A model generated the notes under the pieces. The model had not been told where the DNA came from and did not search any database. It saw only the letters and a list, made by a program, of their open reading frames with translations. Positions 8,677 to 17,643 of a DNA stretch of 64,000 bases are shown one piece after another (position 1 is the first letter of the stretch; every line of letters starts with the position of its first letter). The translations under genes and the position numbers were made by a program. Source of the DNA: an uncultured Acidobacteriota bacterium (GTDB lineage: Bacteria > Acidobacteriota > Terriglobia > Bryobacterales > Bryobacteraceae); assembly GCA_902826605.1 (NCBI GenBank), contig CADEFM010000007.1, positions 176,466-240,465 of the forward strand. The letters are read 5' to 3'.

Positions 8677-8924
8677 CGTGGCGTGTAACTCTTCTCAAAA
8701 CCGTTATGGCCCTTTGTCAACGTGAAATTGCCACGGTTTAACACGATGCTTTTCTGGGAACTTACAGCGACGCCCGAAGTTTCGCCAAAGAGGAGATCGA
8801 GTGGGAGTTTTAAGAAATTTGGATCGACGGTATAGGGAATTTCGAGTACATCGGCGGCGCCGAGCCGAAGCGTCGCGGCGGGCAGGAGCAGGAATGTGAC
8901 GGACAGCAGCAGGCGGAGGTTCAC
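8673..8924 (-). CDS. Small exported protein of mixed ancestry, coupled to rsmB
   Basis: The 83-residue protein has a signal peptide (about residues 1-24). Residues 26-60, including IPYTVDPNFLKLP and GETSGVAV, resemble the first blade of secreted NHL-repeat (amidating-lyase-like) proteins. The last 20 residues, GNFTLTKGHNGFEKSYTPR, instead resemble the C-terminal tail of the metallo-hydrolase at 57867-58979 (GTFTVTNTRNGFSKTYEARP). It is far shorter than either family, so it may be a remnant or fusion of two gene ends, kept because its stop is coupled to the rsmB start. Function unknown. Confidence 0.5.
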   Translation of the reverse strand: MNLRLLLSVTFLLLPAATLRLGAADVLEIPYTVDPNFLKLPLDLLFGETSGVAVSSQKSIVLNRGNFTLTKGHNGFEKSYTPR

Positions 8925-9210
8925 GATTTATCGTCCTTTCTCTTCTCTTGGGGCGAGCGGGTTGGCTCTGATGGGAACGCCCTTTTGGAGGGATACCACG
9001 ATGGCGAGTGAAGTGCAAATTAACTAGACAAGACATTGACAAAAAGGTGCGCTGGGTGCGTTGCAAATGGCCTGACCGGACGATAGAGAAATTGGTGTGG
9101 TGGCTGCGGAGAAGTATTAGGGGTCCCGAAAGAGTCTTTCTGCAAGAAACCTTAGCCGTTTTCCGATTTGCTGCATCTAGTAGGAAGGGTAGTCGCGTTA
9201 CGGAGGCGCG

Positions 9211-12200
9211 TTGGCAACTATGGGGTTCTCCCCCTCGTCACATTGGCTCTTTGAGCGAATGCGCGGGGCCACGGACCGCCTGGACCAAACGGTAAACGGG
9301 GGCTCGCGCCGTCCCACCATCCTGATCGCCGCGCTCTCGACAGCAACCCTAGTCCTGTTCGTGGGTTGGGAGATGAAGTCCTCCCGCGTGCAATCGCAAT
9401 TGCTCGCATTCACCGCCGCGCAGCTGAAATATTCCGTCAAGCCAGGCCTTAGTACTTCCATCATTTATCCTGCCGCCGCTCCTTATGATCAACGGCTCGG
9501 ATATGCCGATCTTCCGCGCTTCCAGCAGCGCCTTGTCAGCCGCGGATTTGAGATTACCGCGCAAGCCCGCAATGGAGCATGGGCGGCACGTCTCCGGAAC
9601 CTGGGACTTTTCCCCATCTACCGGGAAAAAAGCCAGGCAGGATTGACGATTGTCGATGCGCAGGGACGCTCCATGTATGAATTCCGCGATCCGCGCCGTG
9701 CGTATCCCGCGTTTGGCGCGGTACCCCCGCTGGTGCTGCGTACTTTGCTGTTCATAGAAAATCGCAGCCTCCTAAATCCCGCAGAGCCGTATCGAAATCC
9801 GGCGATTGAATGGGATCGTCTGGCGCGTGCCGGCGCGGATTATACGATGCATGGGCTCAACCGTTCGCATGCGGTAATCGGCGGAAGCACGCTGGCCACG
9901 CAACTTGAGAAGTTGCGGCACTCTCCGGAGGGCAGGACACATACGCCATTGGATAAAGTAAGACAGATAGCATCGGCGTCCTTGCGCATCTATCAGGATG
10001 GGCCGCGCACGCTCGAAGCTCAGCGCCGTGTGGCGCTCGATTACATTAACTCGATTCCTCTCTCCGCCGCCCCGCGCTGGGGTGAAGTCAGCGGGTTGGC
10101 CGACGGATTAGCGGTGTGGTACGGCGCGGATTTCGAGCGCGTGAACCAACTGCTTGCCGGGCCGGATCGTCCAGACAACCCGGCTGCAATCGAAGAATGG
10201 GGTGTGGCGTATCGGCAAGTGCTCTCTCTGTTCTTGGCGTTGCGCCAGCCATCGCGTTTGCTGGGCAATGACGCTGACGTACTTCGCCAGCAAACCGATA
10301 GTTACATCCGAGCTCTGGCCAGTGAAAGTTTGCTCGCGCCGTGGATGCGAGATGCGGCGCTCGCGGCGTCCATCCATCCTCAAGTCAATGATTCCGCCAC
10401 GCCAGCACGGCACTTTGTAGCGAACAAGGCGGCCGACACAATACGGGCGAACTTATTGACAACTCTCGGTATTCCCGATTCTTACGCGTTGGATCGTCTG
10501 GACCTCACAGCGAAAACCACGCTCGACCACGAGGCGCAGCAGGCGGTCACCCGTTTTTTGTCCGGACTATCCGATCCGGAAAAGGCTAAGCAAGCAGGTT
10601 TGATCGGCCACCAACTGCTGTCCCAAGGCGATCCCGCGAAAGTGACTTACGCGTTCACGCTGTATGAGCGCGGCAACGGCCAAAACCTGTTGCGCATCCA
10701 GGCTGACAACTTCAATCAACCTTTAAATATCAACGAAGGCACCAAACTTCAATTGGGATCGACTGCGAAATTGCGGACGCTCATCGTTTATCTGGAGGTG
10801 ATCGAACAGCTCCATCGCAAGTATTCGGTGATGACGTCGGAGCAATTAAATTCGGTGAAACCGATGCCCGGCGACCGCCTTACGCGGTGGGCGCTGGAAT
10901 ACTTCACCTCGGCTGAAGATCGTGGTCTTGCCGCGATGTTGTCGGCGGCGCTGGATCGCCAATACTCCGGCAGCCCCAGGGAACTATTTTTTACAGCGGG
11001 CGGTTTGCACACGTTTGCCAATTTCGAGCGAGAAGAGGATTTCCAGAAATACACCGTGGGGAATGGATTTGAACACTCCGTCAATCTGGTGTTCATCCGC
11101 TTAATGCGGGATGTGGCGGGGTACTACGCGTGGAATGCGCCGGGAGCTTCCCGGGAAGCGCTGACGAATCCGCGCGATCCTGCCCGCGCTGCTTATCTCA
11201 AGCGGTTTGCGGATCGCGAGGGGTCCGTCTTTCTGGGGCGCTTTTACACAAAGTATCGAGGCAAGACAGCGGCGGAGGCGGTGGAAACTCTAATCGCTGG
11301 AATCAAGCCCACGTCTCTCCGCTTGGCGGTGGTTCACCGTTCGGTGTGGCCCCGGGCGAGTGTGGCGGATTTTTCCGATTTCCTCAGACGGCATCTGCCG
11401 AATGCCGTGTACAAGAAGGGTCAACTGCAGGGTTTGTACGACGACTATGCGATGGACAAATTCAGCCTGGCCGATCGCGGATATCTGGCGCGGCTCCATC
11501 CTCTAGAGTTGTGGATGTTAAGTTATCGTGCGAGCCATCCGAAGGCGACGTTCGCCGAATCGCTAGCCGCCAGCACGGCCGAACGTCAGGCTGTGTATCG
11601 CTGGCTGTTCCGTCCGAGGCTGAAAGAAGCCCAGGATAAACGCATTCGCATCATCATGGAGGAAGATGCCTTTGCCGAAATCGGTAAGGCTTGGAAGCGG
11701 CTAGGCTACCCCTTTGAACGCCTGGTACCGTCTTACGCGACGTCTCTGGGCGCTTCGGGCGACACGCCGAAAGCATTGGCGGACCTTGCCGGCATACTGA
11801 TCAACAATGGGATGCGGCAGCCCGCCCTGACTGTCCGCGAACTGCACTTCGGCGAAGGCACGCCGGTGGAGACGCTACTCGCGGCGCGCACTCCGCCGGG
11901 AGTTCGCGTGCTGCATCCGGAGATCGCGGCCCTGGTACGCGCGCGCATGACAGGGGTTGTGGAGAAAGGCACGGGCCGACGTGCGTTCCATGCGTTCACG
12001 CGGCCCGATGGAACCTTCATTCCCTTGGCCGGCAAGACCGGCACGGGTGACAATCGCTTCAAGGTATTTGCTTCTGCGGGAAGGTTAACCAGCGAACGTG
12101 TGGTGAACCGCACAGCCACTTTCGTCTTTCTAATTGGCGACCGCTTTTACGGCACGGTCACGGCGTTCGTCCCTGGAGAGGCAGCCGGCGATTTCCGTTT

Positions 12201-12315
12201 CACCAGCGCGCTCGCGGTGCAGGTCTTGAAAGACCTCGCTCCGGATCTAGGGCCTCTGATTGCGGCAGACCCCGCCAGTGCAGATAAATTTACGCTAACC
12301 ACACAGGTGCGTTGA
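9211..12315 (+). CDS. Divergent class A penicillin-binding protein
   Basis: An N-terminal transmembrane anchor (about residues 36-52) leads to a glycosyltransferase-51-like domain (LLFIENRSLL, GGSTLATQLEKL, LDYINSIPLS) and a transpeptidase domain with SxxK in LGSTAKLRTL and the KTG box in LAGKTGTGDNRF. It would act in peptidoglycan polymerisation and cross-linking in the periplasm. At 1034 residues it is long, and the usual EDxxFxxH and KIxE glycosyltransferase motifs are altered, so that activity is uncertain. The TTG at 9211 lies 4 nt after GGAGG; ATG 9220 is the alternative. Confidence 0.8.
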   Translation: MATMGFSPSSHWLFERMRGATDRLDQTVNGGSRRPTILIAALSTATLVLFVGWEMKSSRVQSQLLAFTAAQLKYSVKPGLSTSIIYPAAAPYDQRLGYADLPRFQQRLVSRGFEITAQARNGAWAARLRNLGLFPIYREKSQAGLTIVDAQGRSMYEFRDPRRAYPAFGAVPPLVLRTLLFIENRSLLNPAEPYRNPAIEWDRLARAGADYTMHGLNRSHAVIGGSTLATQLEKLRHSPEGRTHTPLDKVRQIASASLRIYQDGPRTLEAQRRVALDYINSIPLSAAPRWGEVSGLADGLAVWYGADFERVNQLLAGPDRPDNPAAIEEWGVAYRQVLSLFLALRQPSRLLGNDADVLRQQTDSYIRALASESLLAPWMRDAALAASIHPQVNDSATPARHFVANKAADTIRANLLTTLGIPDSYALDRLDLTAKTTLDHEAQQAVTRFLSGLSDPEKAKQAGLIGHQLLSQGDPAKVTYAFTLYERGNGQNLLRIQADNFNQPLNINEGTKLQLGSTAKLRTLIVYLEVIEQLHRKYSVMTSEQLNSVKPMPGDRLTRWALEYFTSAEDRGLAAMLSAALDRQYSGSPRELFFTAGGLHTFANFEREEDFQKYTVGNGFEHSVNLVFIRLMRDVAGYYAWNAPGASREALTNPRDPARAAYLKRFADREGSVFLGRFYTKYRGKTAAEAVETLIAGIKPTSLRLAVVHRSVWPRASVADFSDFLRRHLPNAVYKKGQLQGLYDDYAMDKFSLADRGYLARLHPLELWMLSYRASHPKATFAESLAASTAERQAVYRWLFRPRLKEAQDKRIRIIMEEDAFAEIGKAWKRLGYPFERLVPSYATSLGASGDTPKALADLAGILINNGMRQPALTVRELHFGEGTPVETLLAARTPPGVRVLHPEIAALVRARMTGVVEKGTGRRAFHAFTRPDGTFIPLAGKTGTGDNRFKVFASAGRLTSERVVNRTATFVFLIGDRFYGTVTAFVPGEAAGDFRFTSALAVQVLKDLAPDLGPLIAADPASADKFTLTTQVR

Positions 12316-12380
12316 GCGCTCAGTTTTGCTGCATGGGTCACGACGATTTGCGGCGAGTCACGCCGTGAAAAAAATAGGAA

Positions 12381-12743
12381 TTACTCGTCCCTATGCACGG
12401 TCCCTGGCGAGAATGCCGGAATGCACACGGCAATATACTCCGCGCCTTCCGGGCCCGGCGTGCTGTAGCGGACCCAGTCCCCCTTGGGTGCAAGGATCGC
12501 TTGGCCGGCATTTACCTCCGTGACGCCGGATCTAGTTTCGACATGCAGGGTTCCTCGCAGGACGACAGTGTACTCGTCGAATTCGGGCGTTTGGCCGGGT
12601 TCCAGCCATCCGGAAGGGCTTGTCATCTGCGCGATGCTTACCGCACTCGTTCCGGAATTGACGCGTCCGATGAACTCGGCGATCTTCTTAGGCAGTGTTC
12701 CGGCGGCGGCGATGATGGTAGCTTTTTCGATCTTGTGAGCCAT
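12381..12743 (-). CDS. Cupin-domain protein
   Basis: A single small cupin barrel: GQTPEFDEYTVVLRGTLHVE forms the first motif region and AILAPKGDWVRYSTP the second. Metal-binding histidines are largely replaced, so it may be a sugar or small-ligand binder and not a metalloenzyme. The start is set at the ATG before AHKIEKATI, the usual beginning of close family members; ATG 12755 is in frame just upstream, and an ORF extension to 12806 looks non-coding. It converges with the penicillin-binding protein gene. Confidence 0.75.
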   Translation of the reverse strand: MAHKIEKATIIAAAGTLPKKIAEFIGRVNSGTSAVSIAQMTSPSGWLEPGQTPEFDEYTVVLRGTLHVETRSGVTEVNAGQAILAPKGDWVRYSTPGPEGAEYIAVCIPAFSPGTVHRDE

Positions 12744-12867
12744 GAAATACATCATGCCACTGCGGGAGAGCCGTGGTCCGAATGTGGGCGGGGATGCCCG
12801 CCGCACTATGGCATAATCGATTTGTCATGCGCCTGGAGTCGGCGCGCTGAATCGCGAAGTTAAGAAG

Positions 12868-13551
12868 ATGAAGAATCGCGGGCTATTCACGCTTGTCGCA
12901 ACCGCGATGGCGCTGGTGGGTATGCCGCTATCCGCGCACGACATCATCACCACCAAGATTACTTGGAATCGGGAGATCTCACGTATTATCTACGACCGGT
13001 GTGCGTCGTGTCATCATCCCGGCGGCAAGGCCTTTCCCTTAATTACCTACCAGGAATCGCGCCCGTGGGCAAAGGCTATTCAGGAGGAGATTCTGGAACG
13101 CCGGATGCCTCCCTGGGGGGCGGTCAAAGGGTTCGGCGAGTTTCGAGGAGACCCGGCGCTCACTCCAGAGCAAATGGAAGTCATCGCTCAGTGGGTGGAG
13201 GGAGGCGCGCCGGAGGGTGAGGAGAAAGACCTGCCTCCCGTTCCCAAACCGCCCGTACCCGCTCCGCCGTTTGCACTACCCGCCTCGGCCTTAACTTTGA
13301 ATGGTGACACCAAACTGCTTCGACCCCTTATTCTGGATGGTATATATCCGAAAATGGTCCCGGCCGGGATTAGCTTTCAGATTACCGCCGAACTTCCGGA
13401 TGGAAGCCTGCGGCCATTGCTGTGGATGTTGCCCTTCAAAGCGGATTACGCCCATCCGTTTTATTTGCGAGCCGCGATAAAGCTGCCCATAGGAACGGTG
13501 ATCCGAGGGGTTCCGGCTGGGGCATCGATCGCCTTGTTGCCGCCTAAGTAA
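12868..13551 (+). CDS. Exported monohaem cytochrome-like protein
   Basis: A signal peptide (about residues 1-24) precedes one haem c motif, CASCH, in the context YDRCASCHHPGGKAFPL, followed by MPPWGAV, LTPEQMEVIAQWVEGGAP and a proline-rich linker. This matches planctomycete/Acidobacteria-type cytochrome domains. A C-terminal beta-rich domain of about 100 residues is unassigned. It is periplasmic, with unknown electron partner. The RND gene follows 175 bp downstream. Confidence 0.8.
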   Translation: MKNRGLFTLVATAMALVGMPLSAHDIITTKITWNREISRIIYDRCASCHHPGGKAFPLITYQESRPWAKAIQEEILERRMPPWGAVKGFGEFRGDPALTPEQMEVIAQWVEGGAPEGEEKDLPPVPKPPVPAPPFALPASALTLNGDTKLLRPLILDGIYPKMVPAGISFQITAELPDGSLRPLLWMLPFKADYAHPFYLRAAIKLPIGTVIRGVPAGASIALLPPK

Positions 13552-13670
13552 CTATCACGAATTGAGTGGTGCGCCAAGGCCCGCCTTCCCCACTCTTTCC
13601 TATCACTTTCCCGTCATTTTTCTATTTGCCTGGGTAACTACGCGGGGCTGAATCAACGTCTAGACAATGA

Positions 13671-13684
13671 GGTACCATGGGTAT
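13671..13684. promoter_or_regulatory. Quasi-palindromic 14-mer upstream of the RND gene (copy 1)
   Basis: The sequence GGTACCATGGGTAT contains the dyad TACC-ATG-GGTA. The identical 14-mer recurs at 16863-16876, just before the next gene. It lies 43 nt upstream of the RND start codon and could be a shared operator, or a -10 element (TACCAT). Confidence 0.35.
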
Positions 13685-13726
13685 ATTGACGCCCTGTGGC
13701 GTGTACCCGCCTGCAACGGAATCTTC

Positions 13727-16700
13727 ATGAACCTGACCGCACTCTTCATTCGCCGCCCAGTCATGACCGTCCTGGTAATGGCTGGAATCCTGATTTTTGG
13801 CATCATCGGGTACCGCGGGCTGCCCGTGAGCGACTTGCCGAACATCGACTTCCCCACGATTAACGTTAGCGCGAGCCTGCCGGGCGCGAACCCGGAAACG
13901 ATGGCGGCCTCGGTGGCCTCGCCTTTGGAGCGGCAGTTTTCGACCATCGCGGGACTGGACTCGATGACTTCTAACAGTCGGCGTGGCAACACCAATATCA
14001 CACTTCAATTCAGTCTGGACCGGGATATCGATTCCGCCGCTCAGGACGTGCAAAACTCCATCGCAGCGGTAAGCCGCCGCTTGCCTCCTGGCATGCCCAG
14101 CCCGCCTAATATGAACAAACAGAATCCGGCCGATGCGCCGATTCTGATGTTGTCGTTGAATTCGGACACCCTCACGTCCACGGTAGTGAATGAATATGCG
14201 GAAACGGTAGTCGGCCCGCAGATTTCTACACTCAATGGCGTTTCCCAGGTGAACGTTTACGGTACGGGCAAATATGCGGTTCGGATTCAGCTGGATCCCA
14301 ATAAGCTGGTGAACCGAGGGATCAGTCTGGATGACGTGCAGGAGGCAATTGACCGGCATAACGCCAATCTGCCCACCGGAACGTTATGGGGTCCCGCTCA
14401 GGCGTTTACGGTGGCGGCCAACGGACAGCTGGCTAATGCGGATCAGTATAAGCCGCTCATTGTTACTTATCGCAACGGTTCTCCCGTCCGCTTGGAAGAG
14501 CTGGGGGTGGTCAGCGATAGCGTGCAAAACGATAAAGCCTTGAATTGGTTTAACATGCGGAGATCGGTTGGGATGCAAATCATGCGCCAGCCGGGGACCA
14601 ACACGGTGGAGATCGTAGACAATATCATCAAACTGCTGCCAACGTTCCGCGCTCAATTGCCGCCGGCGATCAATATGGATATTGTGACGGACCGCTCGCA
14701 AGCGATACGGGAGTCCGTGAACGATGTGAAGCTCACCTTGGTGCTCGCGGTAGTGCTGGTGGTGCTGGTGATCTTTGTGTTCCTGCGCAATGTTTCGGCG
14801 ACGATTATTCCAAGTCTGGCGCTGCCCTTGTCGATCGTCGGCACGTTCGCGGCAATGTCCCTGTTCAAGTTTTCATTGGACAACCTATCGCTGATGGCTC
14901 TCACGCTCGCTGTGGGCTTCGTGGTAGACGACGCGATCGTGGTGCTTGAGAATATCGTCCGTCACATGGAAATGGGGAAGAGCCGGTTTGAAGCGGCACT
15001 GGAAGGAGGCCGGGAAATTGCGTTCACTGTTCTTTCCATGACGCTTTCTCTGGCGGCCGTTTTTATTCCGGTACTATTCATGGGCGGCATTATCGGGCGA
15101 TTGTTTCAGGAGTTCGCCGTGGTGATTATCGTCGCCATTCTGATTTCAGGTTTGGTATCGCTATCGCTGACTCCGATGCTGTGCAGCCGGTTTTTGAAGC
15201 CTGCCAGCGAGCACCACAACGCGTTGTATAACTTCACGGAGAAAATGTTCGACGGTGCGCGCGACGGCTATATTTGGACGCTGCGGGGCGTAGTGCGTTT
15301 CCGGTTCCTGATGCTGCTGGTAGCTTTTGGCACGGCTGTCGGCACGTTTTATCTATATCAAAATATTCCCACCGGCTTTATCCCCAGTGAAGACATTGGG
15401 GTACTGTATGCGCAACTGGAGTTCCCGCAAGACGCATCTTTTGACGCGCAACGCAAAACGGCGCTGGCGGTGGCGGAAGTAATGGCAGCCGATCCGAATA
15501 TAGATGCACATAATCTTAACATCGGCGGCGGCGGCGGCAGCGGCGGCCGCATGTTCTTGCGGCTCAAACCGCGCGAACAGCGCAAGTTGACCGCCGACGA
15601 GGTCATCAATGAATTGCGCCCAAAGCTCGCCACAATCACGGGAGCGCGCAGTTTTGTTACTAATCCTCCCATGATCCGCATCGGCGGATTCCAGAGCCGC
15701 AGCCAGTATCAATTCACACTGCAGGCGGAGGATCTGGAGCGGCTCTATGGTTCCGCCAACATGTTTGAACAGCGTATGAAACAGATCCCCGGCATCACGG
15801 ATGTTAGCAGCGATCTGCAAGTGGCTAGCCCCCAAGTCACGCTGGATATTGAGCGCGACCGGGCGTCCGCTCTGGGCGTTACGGCGACGCAGGTGCAGAG
15901 CGCGCTGCTGAACGCCTATGGCTCGCGGCAGGTGTCGAGTATATATACGCCGACAAACGACTATCAAGTGATCATGGAACTGCTGCCGGAGTATCAGCGC
16001 GACCCTAATGCGTTGCGCATGTTGTATGTGCGGTCATCGTCGGGAAAGCTCGTGCCACTCGATTCCGTCACCACGCAACGCACTACCGTGGGAGCGCTCA
16101 CTGTGACACACCTGGGGCAAAGTCCTTCGGTAACCATGTCCTTTAACGTTTTGCCAGGCGTCTCATTGGGCGAAGCGGTAGCGCGGGTGGAAGAAGCCGC
16201 CCGCGAAGTCTTGCCTGCCGATATCCGCACGACCTTCCAGGGAACCGCTGCGGCGTTTCAATCGTCGTTCAGCGGCATGGGCATGCTGCTGGCGATGGCG
16301 GTGCTGGTGATCTACATGGTGCTGGGGATTTTGTATGAAAGTTTCATCCACCCGCTCACCATTCTTTCAGGCTTGCCGTCGGCGGGCTTGGGAGCGCTGC
16401 TGACGCTGATGATCTTCAAGGAAGAGCTCAATATCTTTTCGTTTGTTGGCATCATCATGTTGGTGGGCATTGTAAAGAAGAACGCAATCATGATGATCGA
16501 CTTCGCGGTGGAAGCCCAGCGCACGCAGGGCATGACTCCGGCGGACGCCATTGTAGAAGCATGCCTGGTGCGCTTCCGGCCGATCATGATGACCACCATG
16601 GCGGCGCTGGTTGGTACTCTGCCGATCGCCTTGGGTCTTGGGGCGGGCGGCGAAGCCCGGCGTCCGCTAGGGTTGGCCGTGGTCGGCGGCCTGGTGGTAT

Positions 16701-16831
16701 CGCAGCTTTTGACGCTGTATATCACACCCGTCGTGTATATCTACATGGAACGCTTCCGCGGCTTAGGCAAGAAGGGCAAGAAGAAAAAGGCAATGGAATT
16801 GGCGCCTGAACCAGCTGCGGCGATGCACTAG
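13727..16831 (+). CDS. RND-family efflux pump permease (HAE1/MdtBC type)
   Basis: Starting at MNLTALFIRRPVMTVLV, the protein has the AcrB/MdtB-like layout: TM1, the porter loop beginning GLPVSDLPNIDFPTI, the TM4 proton relay with paired aspartates in VGFVVDDAIVVLENI, and the second half with GTAAAFQSSFSGMG and VGIVKKNAIMMIDFA. It is an inner-membrane proton-driven exporter of about 1035 residues, full length. No membrane-fusion protein or outer-membrane channel is adjacent, which is unusual. The ATG at 13727 is chosen because upstream codons do not match the family. A glycine/serine run near residue 600 is a porter-domain loop. Confidence 0.93.
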   Translation: MNLTALFIRRPVMTVLVMAGILIFGIIGYRGLPVSDLPNIDFPTINVSASLPGANPETMAASVASPLERQFSTIAGLDSMTSNSRRGNTNITLQFSLDRDIDSAAQDVQNSIAAVSRRLPPGMPSPPNMNKQNPADAPILMLSLNSDTLTSTVVNEYAETVVGPQISTLNGVSQVNVYGTGKYAVRIQLDPNKLVNRGISLDDVQEAIDRHNANLPTGTLWGPAQAFTVAANGQLANADQYKPLIVTYRNGSPVRLEELGVVSDSVQNDKALNWFNMRRSVGMQIMRQPGTNTVEIVDNIIKLLPTFRAQLPPAINMDIVTDRSQAIRESVNDVKLTLVLAVVLVVLVIFVFLRNVSATIIPSLALPLSIVGTFAAMSLFKFSLDNLSLMALTLAVGFVVDDAIVVLENIVRHMEMGKSRFEAALEGGREIAFTVLSMTLSLAAVFIPVLFMGGIIGRLFQEFAVVIIVAILISGLVSLSLTPMLCSRFLKPASEHHNALYNFTEKMFDGARDGYIWTLRGVVRFRFLMLLVAFGTAVGTFYLYQNIPTGFIPSEDIGVLYAQLEFPQDASFDAQRKTALAVAEVMAADPNIDAHNLNIGGGGGSGGRMFLRLKPREQRKLTADEVINELRPKLATITGARSFVTNPPMIRIGGFQSRSQYQFTLQAEDLERLYGSANMFEQRMKQIPGITDVSSDLQVASPQVTLDIERDRASALGVTATQVQSALLNAYGSRQVSSIYTPTNDYQVIMELLPEYQRDPNALRMLYVRSSSGKLVPLDSVTTQRTTVGALTVTHLGQSPSVTMSFNVLPGVSLGEAVARVEEAAREVLPADIRTTFQGTAAAFQSSFSGMGMLLAMAVLVIYMVLGILYESFIHPLTILSGLPSAGLGALLTLMIFKEELNIFSFVGIIMLVGIVKKNAIMMIDFAVEAQRTQGMTPADAIVEACLVRFRPIMMTTMAALVGTLPIALGLGAGGEARRPLGLAVVGGLVVSQLLTLYITPVVYIYMERFRGLGKKGKKKKAMELAPEPAAAMH

Positions 16832-16862
16832 CCAGATCGCTTCCCGCGGTCCAGGGCCCGGC

Positions 16863-16876
16863 GGTACCATGGGTAT
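16863..16876. promoter_or_regulatory. Quasi-palindromic 14-mer upstream of the aldolase gene (copy 2)
   Basis: This is an exact second copy of GGTACCATGGGTAT (first at 13671). It ends 2 nt before the aldolase ATG at 16879. If TACCAT is read as a -10 box, the transcript would be nearly leaderless. Confidence 0.35.
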
Positions 16877-16878
16877 CG

Positions 16879-17643
16879 ATGAATCGCCGAACTCTCTTAG
16901 CCGCCGCGCCCGCTGCTTATTTCGCCTCCCTGCGTGCCTTGGCCCAAACGCCTTCCCGTGCACTGATCGACGACCTGGTTTTCGCCAACCATATCCTCTC
17001 CAACGAAGGCATCGTGGATGGCTACGGCCACGTAAGCGCACGGCACGATTCCAATCCCAACCGGTTCCTGCTGGCACGTTCCATCGCGCCCGCGCTAGTA
17101 AGGGCGGAAGATATTTTCGAATACGATCTCGACGGCAAGCCGGTGAACGGCGCGCCGGTATCTTATCAAGAGCGCTTCATCCACAGCGAGATCTACAGGG
17201 TTCGGCAGGACGTGCAAAGTGTAGTGCATGACCATTCCCCGGCCGTATTGCCCTTCGGAATTTCCAACATCCCGATGCGGTCGGTGTTTCATATGGCTCA
17301 CTTCGTGGGAGAGGGCGTTCCGGTATTTGAAATTCGCACGGTGGCGCGCGAGTCGAATATGCTGGTGAACGACGCCGCCCGCGGCAAGGCGCTGGCCGCA
17401 ACGCTTGGCAACAAGCCTGCGGTGTTGCTGCGGGGTCACGGAGCGGTAACGGTAGGGCCTTCCGTGCTGATAGCGGTGGCGCGCGCGGTGTATCTGGATC
17501 TGAACGCCAGATTGCAGCAGCAGGCCATGTCCCTGGGCGGGCCATTGAATTATTTATCGCCTGAAGAAGGGAAGCTGGGCGCGCAAGACTACGAGCGTTC
17601 GTGGAATTTGTGGAAGGTCAAAGTCGCCACGAGCGGCAAGTGA
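16879..17643 (+). CDS. Exported class II aldolase/adducin-family protein
   Basis: A signal-like N-terminus (MNRRTLLAAAPAAYFASLRALAQ) precedes a class II aldolase fold: GIVDGYGHVSAR, the zinc ligands in SVVHDHSPAVLPF and the third in LLRGHGAVTVG. Family members cleave or epimerise phosphorylated sugars in the cytosol (fuculose aldolase, AraD). An exported version would need a non-phosphorylated substrate, or is a decarboxylase/epimerase of another kind. The C-terminal 55 bp overlap the convergent EEP gene. Confidence 0.8.
   Translation: MNRRTLLAAAPAAYFASLRALAQTPSRALIDDLVFANHILSNEGIVDGYGHVSARHDSNPNRFLLARSIAPALVRAEDIFEYDLDGKPVNGAPVSYQERFIHSEIYRVRQDVQSVVHDHSPAVLPFGISNIPMRSVFHMAHFVGEGVPVFEIRTVARESNMLVNDAARGKALAATLGNKPAVLLRGHGAVTVGPSVLIAVARAVYLDLNARLQQQAMSLGGPLNYLSPEEGKLGAQDYERSWNLWKVKVATSGK

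Noticed and set aside
12330..12380. Hairpin with an A-run between the penicillin-binding protein and cupin genes
   Set aside because: The A/T-run is on the wrong side of the stem for either gene, so it is not a standard terminator.
15520..15550. GGC-rich microsatellite-like run in the RND gene
   Set aside because: It encodes a Gly/Ser loop in frame; codon use explains the run.
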